Origin: Rhodobiaceae bacterium
Lineage (GTDB): Bacteria > Pseudomonadota > Alphaproteobacteria > Parvibaculales > Parvibaculaceae
Length of the DNA: 64,000 bases
Assembly: GCA_021404525.1 (NCBI GenBank)
Contig: JAAWWE010000003.1
Span: 1-64,000 of the forward strand
Reading direction: 5' to 3'
The notes beneath the pieces are model-generated. The model was not told where the DNA came from. It saw only the letters and a list, made by a program, of their open reading frames with translations, and searched no databases. A program made the position numbers and the translations under genes. Every line of letters starts with the position of its first letter. Position 1 is the first letter of the stretch. This document shows, piece after piece, positions 10,849 through 20,310 of the stretch.

Positions 10849-12213
10849 CTAATGTACCCGCACATCCTGACGGCTGAGCTCCTGTTGTATCGCGCTCACA
10901 TTCACATCCTTTAGCGCGGTGTCCTGCTTAACAGACAGAGCTGCTGCAATGCCGGCTCCCTGACCCGTTACCGCACAGCAGGACATGTTGCGGGTGGCTG
11001 CATGCGAGATTTTGTCGCCGCCGATTGCCCGTCCAGCGACAAGCAGATTGTCCACCTTTTTCGGCAAGAGGGAGCGATAGGGGATGTGCATATAGCGTCC
11101 CGTCGTGGGCAGGATCAGGATCCCATAACCGTCGATGAATTCCGGGTAGATGCCAATCGAGTCTTCAAAGCGTCCTTCGTAGCGTACGTCTTCCTCGGTC
11201 ATGTTGTAGACGGCGTCGATCTTGCGTGTGTCACGAATGCCAATGCTCATGCCGAAATTGCGCAGGCGGGCTTGTTCGCAGCCCGGCGTGTATGTCCGCA
11301 AGACGTCGATGGCCGTTTGTGTCTGTCGCCGTCCTTCAATTTCAAATTTCGTGAGGCTATCGGGGTCTGTGCCGTCACATGCGTTGAGATGAATGAGGTT
11401 CATATAGGTGAGCTCGCCACTGTCATGGACGGCGCCCCATGTGCCCCCGATGGTTTTAAGCTCGGCTGGTATCGCGCCATCTTTGATGGCCTGATCGAAA
11501 GGTTTGCCGAGGAAGGGTGAGAACATCTCATCCTCTTTGCCGTCGGTCTCCATGTGCCAGGTGCTGTTTTCCCAGTCTTTGTAAGTTTGAGGGTCGTCGC
11601 GGACGCCCTTCAAGAAAGCCTGTTTGTCCACGCCTGCAAGGTGGAACATGACAGACGCCGCCTGCATCTCTTCAAGGGGTGTCTTGATTGTCGGCGCGCC
11701 TGCGCGATGCGCCACGTCGGCATCTCCAGTTGCATCGATCACACGTTTTGCAAGGATCGCCTCGCGGCCTGCTTTTGATTCCACAATCACGCCTTCGATG
11801 GCGCTTCCGTTCATGATGGGCGCGACGAACTGGCGGTGCAGCATGGGGTGAATGCCCGCCTCTTCGACCAATCGGTCAGCGACAAGTTTGAATCCTTCCG
11901 AGTCGAGTTCGTAGCTGAGGGATTGGCTTTCTGGTACAGCGGCGCCCATTTCCTTTGCGCGGTCTTCGAACTCTCTACCGATACCGCCTGCTTCCACGGT
12001 TTGTTCGTGGCGGTACCAGGCGAAACCTTCCACGCCGACAACGGTGATGTTGCCGCCAAAGCACCCAAATCGCTCCAATAGCGCCACACGCACACCGCTT
12101 CTTGCGGCTGACAGAGCTGCGGCGAGGCCGCCAGGTCCAGACCCCACGACAAGCACGTCTGTCTCATGCACGACAGGAGTTTCGCGTGCCGGTTCGTTGA
12201 TGGTTTTGCTCAT
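10849..12213 (-). CDS. FAD-dependent oxidoreductase
   Basis: A 454-residue flavoprotein of the FAD_oxidored type. The dinucleotide-binding motif is VLVVGSGPGGLAAALSAARSG near the N terminus, with the acidic end in ALLERFGCFGGN. A second conserved segment, VIDATGDADVAHRAG, and a C-terminal LLVAGRAIGGD binding motif support the fold. The start at 12213 (MSKTINEP) avoids overlap with the divergent cupin gene and follows a gag-rich stretch. Substrate unknown. No signal peptide, so cytoplasmic. Confidence 0.8.
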   Translation of the reverse strand: MSKTINEPARETPVVHETDVLVVGSGPGGLAAALSAARSGVRVALLERFGCFGGNITVVGVEGFAWYRHEQTVEAGGIGREFEDRAKEMGAAVPESQSLSYELDSEGFKLVADRLVEEAGIHPMLHRQFVAPIMNGSAIEGVIVESKAGREAILAKRVIDATGDADVAHRAGAPTIKTPLEEMQAASVMFHLAGVDKQAFLKGVRDDPQTYKDWENSTWHMETDGKEDEMFSPFLGKPFDQAIKDGAIPAELKTIGGTWGAVHDSGELTYMNLIHLNACDGTDPDSLTKFEIEGRRQTQTAIDVLRTYTPGCEQARLRNFGMSIGIRDTRKIDAVYNMTEEDVRYEGRFEDSIGIYPEFIDGYGILILPTTGRYMHIPYRSLLPKKVDNLLVAGRAIGGDKISHAATRNMSCCAVTGQGAGIAAALSVKQDTALKDVNVSAIQQELSRQDVRVH

Positions 12214-12299
12214 GATGTCGCCCTCACTTTGACTGCCAGTCTGCGCTGAACCATGATCCATGTGAAGAAAGATCTGGTGGATCAGGAGTGGGGTCGGCG

Positions 12300-12788
12300 A
12301 TGAAGCCTGCAATGGATGGGATGTCGGTAGATGCTGTCAGCGGGGGCAAAACACTGCCGCCGGAACAGGAGCGCATGGCGTTAGGCCCGCATGAACAGAA
12401 TGGGCCGTTTAAAAGTCGTGATCTCGGAGCGCCTTTTGGCCTTACACAATTTGGGGTGATGATGGAGACGCTTCCCCCCGGATCCCGCTCTTCCATTCGG
12501 CATTGGCATACAAAGTCAGATGAATTTGTCATGGTGTTGGAGGGGGCGTTGACGCTTGTCACCGATGAGGGTGAAACAGAAATGAGCAGCGGCATGGTGG
12601 CAGGTTTCTCTGCAGGTCTGGAGAATGCCCACCACCTCATCAACCGATCAAACGTTGATGCCCGCTTTCTCGTGGTCGGTACGCGGGTGCCGGGCGATGA
12701 AGTTCACTATCCTCATGATGACTTCAAATGGGCTGTCGCTGGCGATGGTACCTGGTTCGCTGCTCATAAAGATGGCACGCCGTACTGA
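12300..12788 (+). CDS. cupin-domain protein
   Basis: About 162 residues with one cupin barrel. Motif 1 is around RHWHTKSDEFVMVLEG and motif 2 around GMVAGFSAGLENAHHLINRS, giving candidate metal ligands HxH, E and H. ATG at 12300 follows aggag at 12284-12288; a GTG at 12288 in the same frame lies inside that site and is unlikely. Divergent from the FAD oxidoreductase with about 85 bp between, so a shared promoter region is likely. Enzyme or binding role cannot be decided from sequence. Confidence 0.8.
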   Translation: MKPAMDGMSVDAVSGGKTLPPEQERMALGPHEQNGPFKSRDLGAPFGLTQFGVMMETLPPGSRSSIRHWHTKSDEFVMVLEGALTLVTDEGETEMSSGMVAGFSAGLENAHHLINRSNVDARFLVVGTRVPGDEVHYPHDDFKWAVAGDGTWFAAHKDGTPY

Positions 12789-12814
12789 AGTTGGAGGGCG
12801 AGTCTGTTGAGGAC

Positions 12815-13324
12815 CTACAGCACCCGTCGCGCACGCATTGTCCGCCCAAGGTGCCAGGTCTCTCCATCATCCAGGCTGCTCTCCAGTTTCCATTCAAAAC
12901 TGTTTTTCTCCACGTTCGTGAAAATCACTTTTCCGAGGGCTGTTCTGTCTGGTGATATCTCAGCCCTCACTTTGAATATGCCTTCGCCATTCTCAAACCG
13001 GCCATTGAACTCCTGAACATTCTGACGTTGCTGTGAGAACAGAAATACCATCTCCCATTGATCCGTCTCTGGGCAGAACGTTCTAAGCGTGGCGGAATAA
13101 GAAACCTCTTCCTTGTCCGGGGAGAGCCGCGTGAACTCATCAAAAAGCACTCTGCCAGCGTTTTTGTATTCAGCACGCCATACACCATCATACTCAAGGC
13201 CGATGCCGCCATCTGACCTGTAGCTGGTCAAGTGTACATCCCATATGCCGATAAGAAAGGCGAACTCCTGCATCTCAGGTGGGGCCGCCGCGAGAAGTGG
13301 GGTGGTGGTTTGTGTGTCAGTCAT
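12815..13324 (-). CDS. conserved hypothetical protein (DUF1579-like)
   Basis: About 169 residues, soluble, beta-rich. Phrases such as LIGIWDVHLTSYRSDGG, YDGVWRAEY and ENGEGIFKV resemble DUF1579-type lipocalin-like proteins. ATG at 13324 is chosen because ggagaac lies 9 bases before it; a TTG further upstream is in frame. Convergent with the cupin gene and divergent from the XRE-family regulator, which may control it. No catalytic motif seen. Confidence 0.6.
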   Translation of the reverse strand: MTDTQTTTPLLAAAPPEMQEFAFLIGIWDVHLTSYRSDGGIGLEYDGVWRAEYKNAGRVLFDEFTRLSPDKEEVSYSATLRTFCPETDQWEMVFLFSQQRQNVQEFNGRFENGEGIFKVRAEISPDRTALGKVIFTNVEKNSFEWKLESSLDDGETWHLGRTMRARRVL

Positions 13325-13428
13325 TGAAATGTTCTCCAAGTTTTCTCAAAGCTTGGTGGTGTCTGTGCTGACAAGCAATTCCCGAATAGGGAGTTGTGTT
13401 TGGGGCTGTCTCCTTCAATAGTTTGCTC

Positions 13429-14211
13429 ATGGAAGATTATCTGCCAGTGAGCGGCCCTCCCTTCGGGCGTCTTCTGAAAAGATGGCGAACGGAAAAAGGG
13501 TTTAGCCAGCTCACCCTTGCGACGGCGGCAGGAACAACCGCGCGTCATGTCTCATTTGTCGAAACGGGTAGATCGCGCCCGGGCGCTGATCTGATTGCCC
13601 GGTTGGCCGGTGCGTTGGAGCTTTCCTTGCGACGTCAGAATGCCTTGTTTTCAGCCGCCGGGCTCGAGCCGCCTTTCCCGGAGACAGCGATCGACGAAAA
13701 GGAGATGCAGGATTTTCTCGCGCCGTTGGAACGATTGTTGGCGGCGCATAACCCATTTCCTGGCTGTCTGATAGATGTCTGCGGAAAGATCCATATTGCA
13801 AACCGGGCGCACGGGCTTCTGATGCCGGGTGCTAAAGAGAGGGATCCGCTGGACGGGGCGGAGATTTTCTACCGCGAGACCGGTCCCAAGCGGATTGAGA
13901 ATTGGGCGGAAGTTGGACCGGTTATGGCGCGGCGTTGGACAGATAGTGCGTCGCGCTACGACAATCCGCGAGTGCGGGAAATTGCAGACCGTGTGAGGGA
14001 GCTGGTAGATGTTTCATCTCACGCGCCGCGATATGACGCGCCGGCACTCTGTATTCGCTTTCGAGCACGCCAACAGATCGTGAGTGTTTATTCCGCGACC
14101 ACGCTGCTCGTCGATGCCCGGGATGTGTCGCTGGAGGAAATGCGGCTGGAAATGCTGTTTCCTGCAGACGATGCATCGCGTCAGTTTTTTGAGAAACTCT
14201 CGTCAGCGTGA
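13429..14211 (+). CDS. XRE-family regulator with MmyB-like ligand-binding domain
   Basis: About 260 residues. The N-terminal helix-turn-helix (FGRLLKRWRTEKGFSQLTLA followed by RHVSFVETGRSRP) is XRE type; the rest (AHNPFPGCLIDVCGKI, ENWAEVGPVMARR, LLVDARDVSLEEMRLEMLFP) is the MmyB-like domain found in fatty-acid-binding regulators. Such regulators normally control the divergent gene, here the DUF1579-like protein. A GTG at 13396 is in frame; ATG at 13429 is used but lacks a clear ribosome site. Confidence 0.85.
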   Translation: MEDYLPVSGPPFGRLLKRWRTEKGFSQLTLATAAGTTARHVSFVETGRSRPGADLIARLAGALELSLRRQNALFSAAGLEPPFPETAIDEKEMQDFLAPLERLLAAHNPFPGCLIDVCGKIHIANRAHGLLMPGAKERDPLDGAEIFYRETGPKRIENWAEVGPVMARRWTDSASRYDNPRVREIADRVRELVDVSSHAPRYDAPALCIRFRARQQIVSVYSATTLLVDARDVSLEEMRLEMLFPADDASRQFFEKLSSA

Positions 14212-14216
14212 GCTTT

Positions 14217-15671
14217 TCACTCCGCGGCATCCTCTAGAAGCGCGTCGAGAGCTTCCCGGTCAAAAACAGTCCCGCGGGTGACAACAGTGTCGATAGTGCG
14301 TGTGTTGGTGATCTCGTCGAGGGGGTTGGCGGTAAGGAGTACCAGTTCACTGCTTTTGCCGATGTCGATGGTGCCCATTTCATCCTCCAGTCCAAAGAAC
14401 TCGGCCGGGCGCAGCGTTGCGCTGGCTAAGGCTTCCTGAGGTGACAGGCCTGCCTTGACCAACATTTCCATTTCCAGGTGCAGGCTAAAGCCAGGTGTGA
14501 GCAAGCCGATAGGGGTATCGGTACCAGCCATGATGGGGACACCTGCCTCATGAAGCTGGCTCACCATACCAAGTGACCAATCGGCAAAGGCGATGTAGGC
14601 CGGGTCAATGGGTGTGTCGGCTGCCCCATCTGCGAAGGCGTCCCAGCGGTCTCGCACAGCTTTCGGCAGGTGCTGGAATGGTTCACGCTGCCGCAATTCG
14701 AGGAACTGTCTCAAGGCGCCACGTGTATTCAGGGCGAGCGTTGGTGTCTGAAAGACCTTGGCTGCCCCAAGCGCGGCGATCACGGCAGTGCAGCGCTCCG
14801 CATCCTGCGACCCAAAGGCGATCGGGCGTTGGGCTGCGTGGATTGATGAGCGAAGCGTGCTTCCTTCTTCATTTGCACCGTCGCGCAGCATTGCTTGCCT
14901 CTCTGCGAGAAGTATTTCTGATTTGTTGGAGCAGGCGAGACCGATATTGCGGAGATGTTCCATGCCTTTGACGCCTGCCGAGATGACGGCTTCAGCGTCC
15001 ATGCTGAGCGGGATGTGAGAGGTGACGGGCAGTCCCCGTTCTGCAGCGCGGGCGACCAGCGCCCGGAAGACGTCTGGTTGCAGCATCTCGTAGGATTTGA
15101 TCAGGCTTGCGCCAGCAGCCGCAAGTTCATCGACAATGCGCTCCGCATCCTCCGGAGACGAGGCGCCGTCGGAAATATTCGGGAAGCGGGCAGGTGTGCC
15201 GTCATAGACCCTTGGCATGCCGTCAATGAGCGGGCCTGCAAAGTAGATGGCGGGAGCTTCCGAGCCTCTCTCTTTTGCAACTTCTTGGACCAAGAGTATT
15301 TCGGAGAGAAGGCCACCGGTATCGCGCACGCGGGTGATGCCATTTGCAACAAAGAGGGGAAGGGCGGCATTGCCGATTTCTTTATCAAAGGTGAGGTGGA
15401 CATGGGCGTCCCACAAGGCGGGGATGAGAAACTTGCCGGTTCCATCTAACGTGTCGACGGGTACAAATGTTGCGATGCTGCCATGGTCGCCTATAGCAGC
15501 GATGGTGCCATTGCCAATCAGGATATCCTGGTTCTGGGTTTCGCCGGCGACCGGGTCGATTATGGTCACATTCTGGATCATCAAGTCGGCGCTGGCTGGC
15601 TGGGTTAGCGTCACAAGGCTGATGGCCGCAAATACCACACCCACGACTCGATTGATGATCTTGATGCCCAT
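14217..15671 (-). CDS. exported amidohydrolase family protein
   Basis: 484 residues with a Sec signal peptide (hydrophobic VVGVVFAAISLVTL, cleavage after QPASA). The metal-binding HxH of the amidohydrolase TIM barrel is in LWDAHVHLTFD, with later conserved segments VTSHIPL (metal His) and GTDTPIGLLTPG (metal Asp). The C-terminal composite sandwich ends with SSELVLLTANPL, typical for imidazolonepropionase/prolidase-like members. Expected periplasmic. A strong ggagg site precedes ATG 15671. Substrate not determinable. Confidence 0.85.
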   Translation of the reverse strand: MGIKIINRVVGVVFAAISLVTLTQPASADLMIQNVTIIDPVAGETQNQDILIGNGTIAAIGDHGSIATFVPVDTLDGTGKFLIPALWDAHVHLTFDKEIGNAALPLFVANGITRVRDTGGLLSEILLVQEVAKERGSEAPAIYFAGPLIDGMPRVYDGTPARFPNISDGASSPEDAERIVDELAAAGASLIKSYEMLQPDVFRALVARAAERGLPVTSHIPLSMDAEAVISAGVKGMEHLRNIGLACSNKSEILLAERQAMLRDGANEEGSTLRSSIHAAQRPIAFGSQDAERCTAVIAALGAAKVFQTPTLALNTRGALRQFLELRQREPFQHLPKAVRDRWDAFADGAADTPIDPAYIAFADWSLGMVSQLHEAGVPIMAGTDTPIGLLTPGFSLHLEMEMLVKAGLSPQEALASATLRPAEFFGLEDEMGTIDIGKSSELVLLTANPLDEITNTRTIDTVVTRGTVFDREALDALLEDAAE

Positions 15672-15738
15672 GACGCCCTCCCTGCTGCTGTATCAGCATA
15701 GTGAGAGGGAATGATATTCGGCGCAATGGGCAGTGCGG

Positions 15739-16176
15739 TTAGATCCAGCGGCGGGTCCGCTTTTTGTATTCGAGATAGTCCGACCCGAACGTTTCCTCCA
15801 TGTTCTTCTCTTCGAATGGGATGTACCAGAAGTTGGCAGCTACAAAAAACAGGGTGACCATCAAGAAGGGGGCGAGAGAGCCCAATCCAATCGCTACACC
15901 GAGCAGAAGCAAAAAAAATCCCAGATAGATCGGGTTTCTTGAAAAGCGGAAGAGGCCGCTTGTGACCAGCTTACGTGGCTTCTGGAATGTATGAATTTCA
16001 GTGTCGATTTTTGAAAACAAACGCGCGCTGGAAAGAATGAAAAATAGCCCCGTCAATCCGACCGCCCCGGCGAGCAGCGGCTGATCAACAATGGACGTAA
16101 TCGGGAAGATGATATGGAGCGCGACCATCATGAGGATGCAGATGGCGACAAGGATGGGGGGGATGATTTTCTGCAT
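15739..16176 (-). CDS. isoprenylcysteine carboxyl methyltransferase-like membrane protein
   Basis: 145 residues with about four membrane helices. The segment LVTSGLFRFSRNPIYLGF is the SAM-binding signature of the ICMT/phospholipid methyltransferase family, and the C-terminal EEKNMEETFGSDYLEYKKRTRRWI matches the family's closing E-x-x-L...Y-x-x-Y-x-x-x-V-x-R-(W/F) pattern. Ribosome site ggag lies 8 bases before the start. The acceptor is unknown. Transcribed in the same direction as the amidohydrolase 68 bp away. Confidence 0.8.
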   Translation of the reverse strand: MQKIIPPILVAICILMMVALHIIFPITSIVDQPLLAGAVGLTGLFFILSSARLFSKIDTEIHTFQKPRKLVTSGLFRFSRNPIYLGFFLLLLGVAIGLGSLAPFLMVTLFFVAANFWYIPFEEKNMEETFGSDYLEYKKRTRRWI

Positions 16177-16445
16177 GGCGAATTCTCCGGTGATCGTTCA
16201 AGTATGCCCCACTCTCGTGTCTGGTTCTTTGCCCATCTGTTGCGGTCTGTAACAGCCTGTTTCGCCCAAATGCGTTTCATTGAGAGCGTTGCGTTGACGC
16301 CGCCGAACCCGGTGCATAGCGCGTGTTCGTTATCTCTTTTGGTCACCATTATGAATGAAAGGAAATCATGCTGGGTGAATATTGACCATTTGCCCGGCAG
16401 GGGCTGATGAGGTTCAGTCGCCGCTAATCATCAAACAGAGAACCC

Positions 16446-16871
16446 ATGTCGCAGATTCCAGATGGCTTCGAGCCGCATTATCGTAAAAGCCCCCTCACTG
16501 ATCCGTGGGAGCCGCTCTACTCCAAAACAACCGAAAAGGCGGTCCTGTTAGGGTTCTTCGCTGCGGATCAGCACACGAATTCCCGTGGCTTCGTGCATGG
16601 CGGGTTGTTGAGTGCGCTGGCGGATAATGCCATGGGGCTCTCCTGCGCAGTGCAGCATGATGCGGTTGGTGGCCTCGTGACCGTCAATCTTAATGTCGAT
16701 TTTCTAGGAACGGCGCGGCTTGGCCAGTGGATCGAAATCAACTCGCCATTCACCAAGACCGGCCGCACGCTTGATTTTGCCCAAGCGTTTGTGACCGCCG
16801 ATGGTACGGTGTGCGCTCGGGCGAATGCGACCTTCCGCGTGTTGCCCTCGAGCGATAGCCGGAAGAGCTAG
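16446..16871 (+). CDS. PaaI-type hotdog-fold thioesterase
   Basis: 141 residues. The hotdog signature is NSRGFVHGGLLSALADNAMG at about 48-67: the HGG turn and a downstream Asp form the acyl-CoA thioesterase active site. VTVNLNVDFLGTARLG is the central strand. Probably hydrolyses an acyl-CoA. Its stop codon overlaps the convergent end of the wax-ester synthase gene, so a link with acyl-CoA/wax metabolism is plausible but only positional. Confidence 0.85.
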   Translation: MSQIPDGFEPHYRKSPLTDPWEPLYSKTTEKAVLLGFFAADQHTNSRGFVHGGLLSALADNAMGLSCAVQHDAVGGLVTVNLNVDFLGTARLGQWIEINSPFTKTGRTLDFAQAFVTADGTVCARANATFRVLPSSDSRKS

Positions 16872-18415
16872 GTCACCTTTTTGCGTTTTGCCTTCGCGGG
16901 CGCTTTGCTGGTTTTCTTTTTGGCAGCCGGTTTCTTGCGGGGTGTGGTGGCTGCCGCTTTTGTCGCCTTTTTCTTTTTCCGCGCTTTGACCTTCGCGCTT
17001 ACACGGGCGACTTCTTCCTCCAGAAGGGCCGTCGAGGCTGCATCCAGCTCTGCGAAGGCTTCCTGCATATAGGTCGAGATTTTTCCCAGGTTATCAATTG
17101 ACTCGTGCGCTGCAATGAGACCGAAATCGAGACTGTCTTCGCGCGAGAGAACCGTGATGTTGAAAGCCTGATAATCGATCAGGACAGAAACCGGGAAGAT
17201 GGCGGAAAGTTTTGCATCACCGAGATATAGCGGGTGCCGCCAGCCGGGAACGTTTGAGATCACTACATTGGTCGGGGGCATAGAGAAGTCACCCGCACCC
17301 ACCAGCTGCGGGATCAAGGCAGACAGCCCGAAGATGGTGGCGTAGTTCTGCGCCGCGGTTGAGGTCAGGCCGCTGATCTTCTTTTTCTGCGTCGCCGACC
17401 AGACGGATACGGCTTTCAAGCGCTGTATCGGGTCTTCGATGTTGGAGCCGGTAGTTGCGGCAAATATGGAAACGTTGTTGCCTTCCTGCTCTGCGCCTTC
17501 TGGACGTACCGATACGGGTACACCCGCGAGCACAGGCTTGTCAGGAAGCTCGCCAATTTCTTCCAGGTAGCGCCTGATGCCCGCACCGCTGATGGCGATG
17601 ACAACGTCATTGACGGTTGCGCCGAAGTCTTTCGCAATTTCCTTAGTGCGAGAGAGTGGCAAGGAAAAGACATCCAGATGCCGGTGCCGGGTGATGGCCA
17701 CATTGAACGGAGTTTTGGGCGCCTGGGAGCGTCCAAGCGATGGCATGTTGCCGTGGGTGAGTTTGTCCAGTTCTCCGCGCAAAAAATTGCCGGTGATCTG
17801 GCGCAGAGAGCTTACCTGTTCAAAAGCATCCTCCATTGTGTGGCGGAGCGCGGCGACGAAGGATTCCTTGTCCGGCGCTGGACGCTTCTTTTTCGGGATC
17901 TGCCAGATAGGGTGCAGTGGGCCTGATGCGCTCTTTTCTTTTGAGAGGGCGCTTTGCACAAGCGCCATGCCCGCAACGCCGTCGATCAGGGCATGATGGG
18001 TTTTGAAGTAGATGGCGATGCGATTGTCTTCCAGGCCATCAATAAAATAGAGCTCCCAGAGCGGGCGGTTGCGATCGAGAACCGGCTCGTGCAGGCGCTC
18101 GACAAGCCGCATAAGCTGGTCCTTGTCTCCGGGCGCTGGCAGGGCGACAAAACGTATGTGGTAATCGAGATCGACCTTGTCGTCCTCAACCCAGCTCGGC
18201 CATACATCCAGCTTGCTCCAATCCGAATGAAGTTTTTGATTGAAGGGGGGCGAGACGGACATGTCGCCAAACCGTTTCATCAGGTTGGGTACGAAGTCGC
18301 GGCGTTTTGCGTATTTCTTCGGAAGGTCAAATATCTGCACACTGGCAATGTGCATGGGGCATTCGATGCTCTCTGCCTGCAAAAAGGCGGCGTCCTGAAC
18401 ACTTAGTCGTTTCAT
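16868..18415 (-). CDS. wax-ester synthase / diacylglycerol acyltransferase (WS/DGAT)
   Basis: 515 residues. The catalytic HHxxxDG motif is HHALIDG at 140-146; the N terminus (LSVQDAAFLQAES) and PLWELYFIDGL are typical. The last ~45 residues are an unusual Lys/Ala-rich tail (KARKKKKATKAAATT and repeats), which may bind nucleic acid or lipid droplets. The enzyme esterifies fatty alcohol or diacylglycerol with acyl-CoA for storage. It is divergent from the ferredoxin-CYP153 operon, so alcohols produced by CYP153 may be stored here. A strong gggagg site precedes the ATG. Confidence 0.92.
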   Translation of the reverse strand: MKRLSVQDAAFLQAESIECPMHIASVQIFDLPKKYAKRRDFVPNLMKRFGDMSVSPPFNQKLHSDWSKLDVWPSWVEDDKVDLDYHIRFVALPAPGDKDQLMRLVERLHEPVLDRNRPLWELYFIDGLEDNRIAIYFKTHHALIDGVAGMALVQSALSKEKSASGPLHPIWQIPKKKRPAPDKESFVAALRHTMEDAFEQVSSLRQITGNFLRGELDKLTHGNMPSLGRSQAPKTPFNVAITRHRHLDVFSLPLSRTKEIAKDFGATVNDVVIAISGAGIRRYLEEIGELPDKPVLAGVPVSVRPEGAEQEGNNVSIFAATTGSNIEDPIQRLKAVSVWSATQKKKISGLTSTAAQNYATIFGLSALIPQLVGAGDFSMPPTNVVISNVPGWRHPLYLGDAKLSAIFPVSVLIDYQAFNITVLSREDSLDFGLIAAHESIDNLGKISTYMQEAFAELDAASTALLEEEVARVSAKVKARKKKKATKAAATTPRKKPAAKKKTSKAPAKAKRKKVT

Positions 18416-18544
18416 TTATTCCCTCCCAAAATGGAGCGGATCCGCTGACGGTCCGTCCCAGTGCTTGAAGTATGAGTGAGGAATAGGGGCCCGTCAGCTT
18501 TAAATCGGCGTTTTGCCTGACTTCCGTTTGCGATGTCAGCGCTT

Positions 18545-18560
18545 GTTGACCTCAACGTCA
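18545..18560 (+). promoter_or_regulatory. palindromic operator, CYP153 regulon copy 1
   Basis: GTTGACCTCAACGTCA. The same framework, GTTGAC-N4-RCGTCA, recurs before two CYP153 genes (21705 and 23176). Here its TTGACC also forms a plausible -35 with TAAAAT at 18570-18575 (18-bp spacer) for the ferredoxin gene. It lies between the divergent ferredoxin and wax-ester synthase genes and could control both. Confidence 0.7.
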
Positions 18561-18575
18561 GATTTGGCCTAAAAT

Positions 18576-18606
18576 CTATTTTGCGTATTAAAACTACGCA
18601 AAATAG
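18576..18606. promoter_or_regulatory. perfect 12-bp inverted repeat at ferredoxin transcription start region
   Basis: Arms ctattttgcgta and tacgcaaaatag are exact inverted copies separated by 7 bases. The repeat lies just after the candidate -10 (TAAAAT) and about 55 bp before the ferredoxin start, so it is placed for repression or mRNA stability. It has no T run and does not look like a terminator. No other copy was seen in the window. Confidence 0.75.
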
Positions 18607-18659
18607 AGGGCGCTCTTAATCAGAGCGGTCTTTGACGCAGATGGCTTTGGGAGGGGACA

Positions 18660-18980
18660 TTGGTCCAGGTTACTTATATCGAGCATGATGGGACGACCCA
18701 TGAGGTGGACGCGACTGAAGGTCATTCCTTGATGGAAGTCGCGATTGAAAAAATGATCCCTGGCATTGACGGAGATTGCGGTGGCGCGTGCGCCTGCGCG
18801 ACGTGTCATGTTTTCGTTGATGAGGCCTGGCTCGCCAAGACTGGTGAGAAGGACGACATGGAAACCAGCATGCTGGAGTTTGCAGAAGGCATAGAAGCGA
18901 ACAGTCGCCTTGCCTGTCAGATTAAGGCGTCGGTGGAGCTGGACGGCATTGTCGTCCGTCTGCCTGAATCACAGCACTAA
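18660..18980 (+). CDS. [2Fe-2S] ferredoxin, partner of CYP153
   Basis: 106 residues of the adrenodoxin/putidaredoxin type. Cluster ligands are C40, C46, C49 (C-x5-C-x2-C) and C86. Start is TTG at 18660 after gggagggg; the preceding ATG at 18641 is out of frame. Only 23 bp separate it from the first CYP153 gene, so it is the likely electron donor for the P450s. A ferredoxin reductase is not present in the window and must be encoded elsewhere. Confidence 0.93.
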   Translation: MVQVTYIEHDGTTHEVDATEGHSLMEVAIEKMIPGIDGDCGGACACATCHVFVDEAWLAKTGEKDDMETSMLEFAEGIEANSRLACQIKASVELDGIVVRLPESQH

Positions 18981-19003
18981 AGGTTCCTGGGGAGGAAACT
19001 ATT

Positions 19004-20254
19004 ATGAGCCAAGCTGCCGAAACACCCAAAGCGGGTGCCATTCCTGATCCCTATTCCCTTCCGCTTGAGGAGATTGATGTGGGGAAGGCCGCGCTTTATC
19101 CGGCACAGGCGCATTGGGCCTATTTTGAACGCCTTCGGAAGGAAGACCCGGTTCACTTCTGCGAGTCAGATGAGTTTGGGCCTTATTGGTCGATCACCAA
19201 GTTTAATGACATCGTTCATGTAGATACGCACCACAACCAGTTTTCGTCTGAGCCACAGGTTCTGATTGGGGATGCGGTTGATTTTCAACCGCCCATGTTC
19301 ATTGCGATGGATCAGCCAAAGCATGATGTGCAGCGCAAGGTTGTGACGCCAGCCGTGTCACCGGTGCAGTTGTCAGAAGTTGAAGTGTTGATCCGCAAAC
19401 GTGTGGGAGAGGTCCTCGATAGCTTGCCTGTTGGAGAGACATTCAACTGGGTGGACCTTGTGTCGATTGAACTCACAACACAGATGCTTGCAACCCTGTT
19501 TGATTTCCCGTTTGAAGAGCGCCGTAAACTGACCTATTGGTCCGATGTTTCCACTGGCGGCTCTTGGACCGGTGACGATACAATGACGGATGAGTTCCGA
19601 TTGCAAGAACTCACTCAATGTCTTGAGGAGTTCAACGCGCTTTGGCAGGAGCGCAAAGCGCAGCCGCGCAAGAATGACTTCATCTCGCTCATGGCGCATC
19701 ATCCCGATATGCAGAACATGGACCCGATGGAATATCTCGGCAATCTGATGCTGTTGATTGTCGGCGGAAACGATACGACACGGAACTCCATATCCGGCGG
19801 CGTTGTTGCGCTTAATCAGAACCCAGGTGAGTATGACAAGCTGCGGGCTGACCCGTCATTGATCCCGAACATGGTGTCTGAGATTATTCGCTGGCAAACG
19901 CCGCTTGCCCACATGCGTCGCAATGCGATTGAGGATGTGGAGCTCGGGGGCAAAACGATCAAGAAGGGCGATAAGGTCGTCATGTGGTACGTTTCGGGCA
20001 ATCGGGATGATGAGGTGATTGACCGTCCGGATGAGTTCATTATCGATCGTCCGAAAGCTCGGCATCATGTGTCTTTCGGGTTTGGTATCCACCGCTGCAT
20101 GGGGAACCGCCTGGCGGAGATGCAGATCAAAATCCTGTGGGAAGAGATCCTGAAACGCTTCAGCAATGTCGAGCTGGTGGGTGAGCCCGTGCGTGTGACC
20201 TCAAACTTCGTCATGGGTTACACGGACCTGCCTGTCAGGTTGCACGCGAGGTAA
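19004..20254 (+). CDS. CYP153-type alkane hydroxylase, copy 1
   Basis: 416 residues, a soluble class-I cytochrome P450. The oxygen-binding I-helix is GGNDTTRN (254-261), the K-helix EIIR (293-296), and the heme ligand C365 lies in [12 protein letters not shown]. The [11 protein letters not shown] and GNRDD segments are typical of CYP153. It terminally hydroxylates medium-chain alkanes or fatty acids with electrons from the ferredoxin upstream. Ribosome site ggaggaaac precedes the ATG. By eye it is nearly identical to copy 2, indicating recent duplication or gene conversion. Confidence 0.93.
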   Translation: MSQAAETPKAGAIPDPYSLPLEEIDVGKAALYPAQAHWAYFERLRKEDPVHFCESDEFGPYWSITKFNDIVHVDTHHNQFSSEPQVLIGDAVDFQPPMFIAMDQPKHDVQRKVVTPAVSPVQLSEVEVLIRKRVGEVLDSLPVGETFNWVDLVSIELTTQMLATLFDFPFEERRKLTYWSDVSTGGSWTGDDTMTDEFRLQELTQCLEEFNALWQERKAQPRKNDFISLMAHHPDMQNMDPMEYLGNLMLLIVGGNDTTRNSISGGVVALNQNPGEYDKLRADPSLIPNMVSEIIRWQTPLAHMRRNAIEDVELGGKTIKKGDKVVMWYVSGNRDDEVIDRPDEFIIDRPKARHHVSFGFGIHRCMGNRLAEMQIKILWEEILKRFSNVELVGEPVRVTSNFVMGYTDLPVRLHAR

Positions 20255-20310
20255 AGGCGCCTCAGTATGTGTTCGAAACGCAATATTGTGCTTATTTGGA
20301 GGAGACCGTT

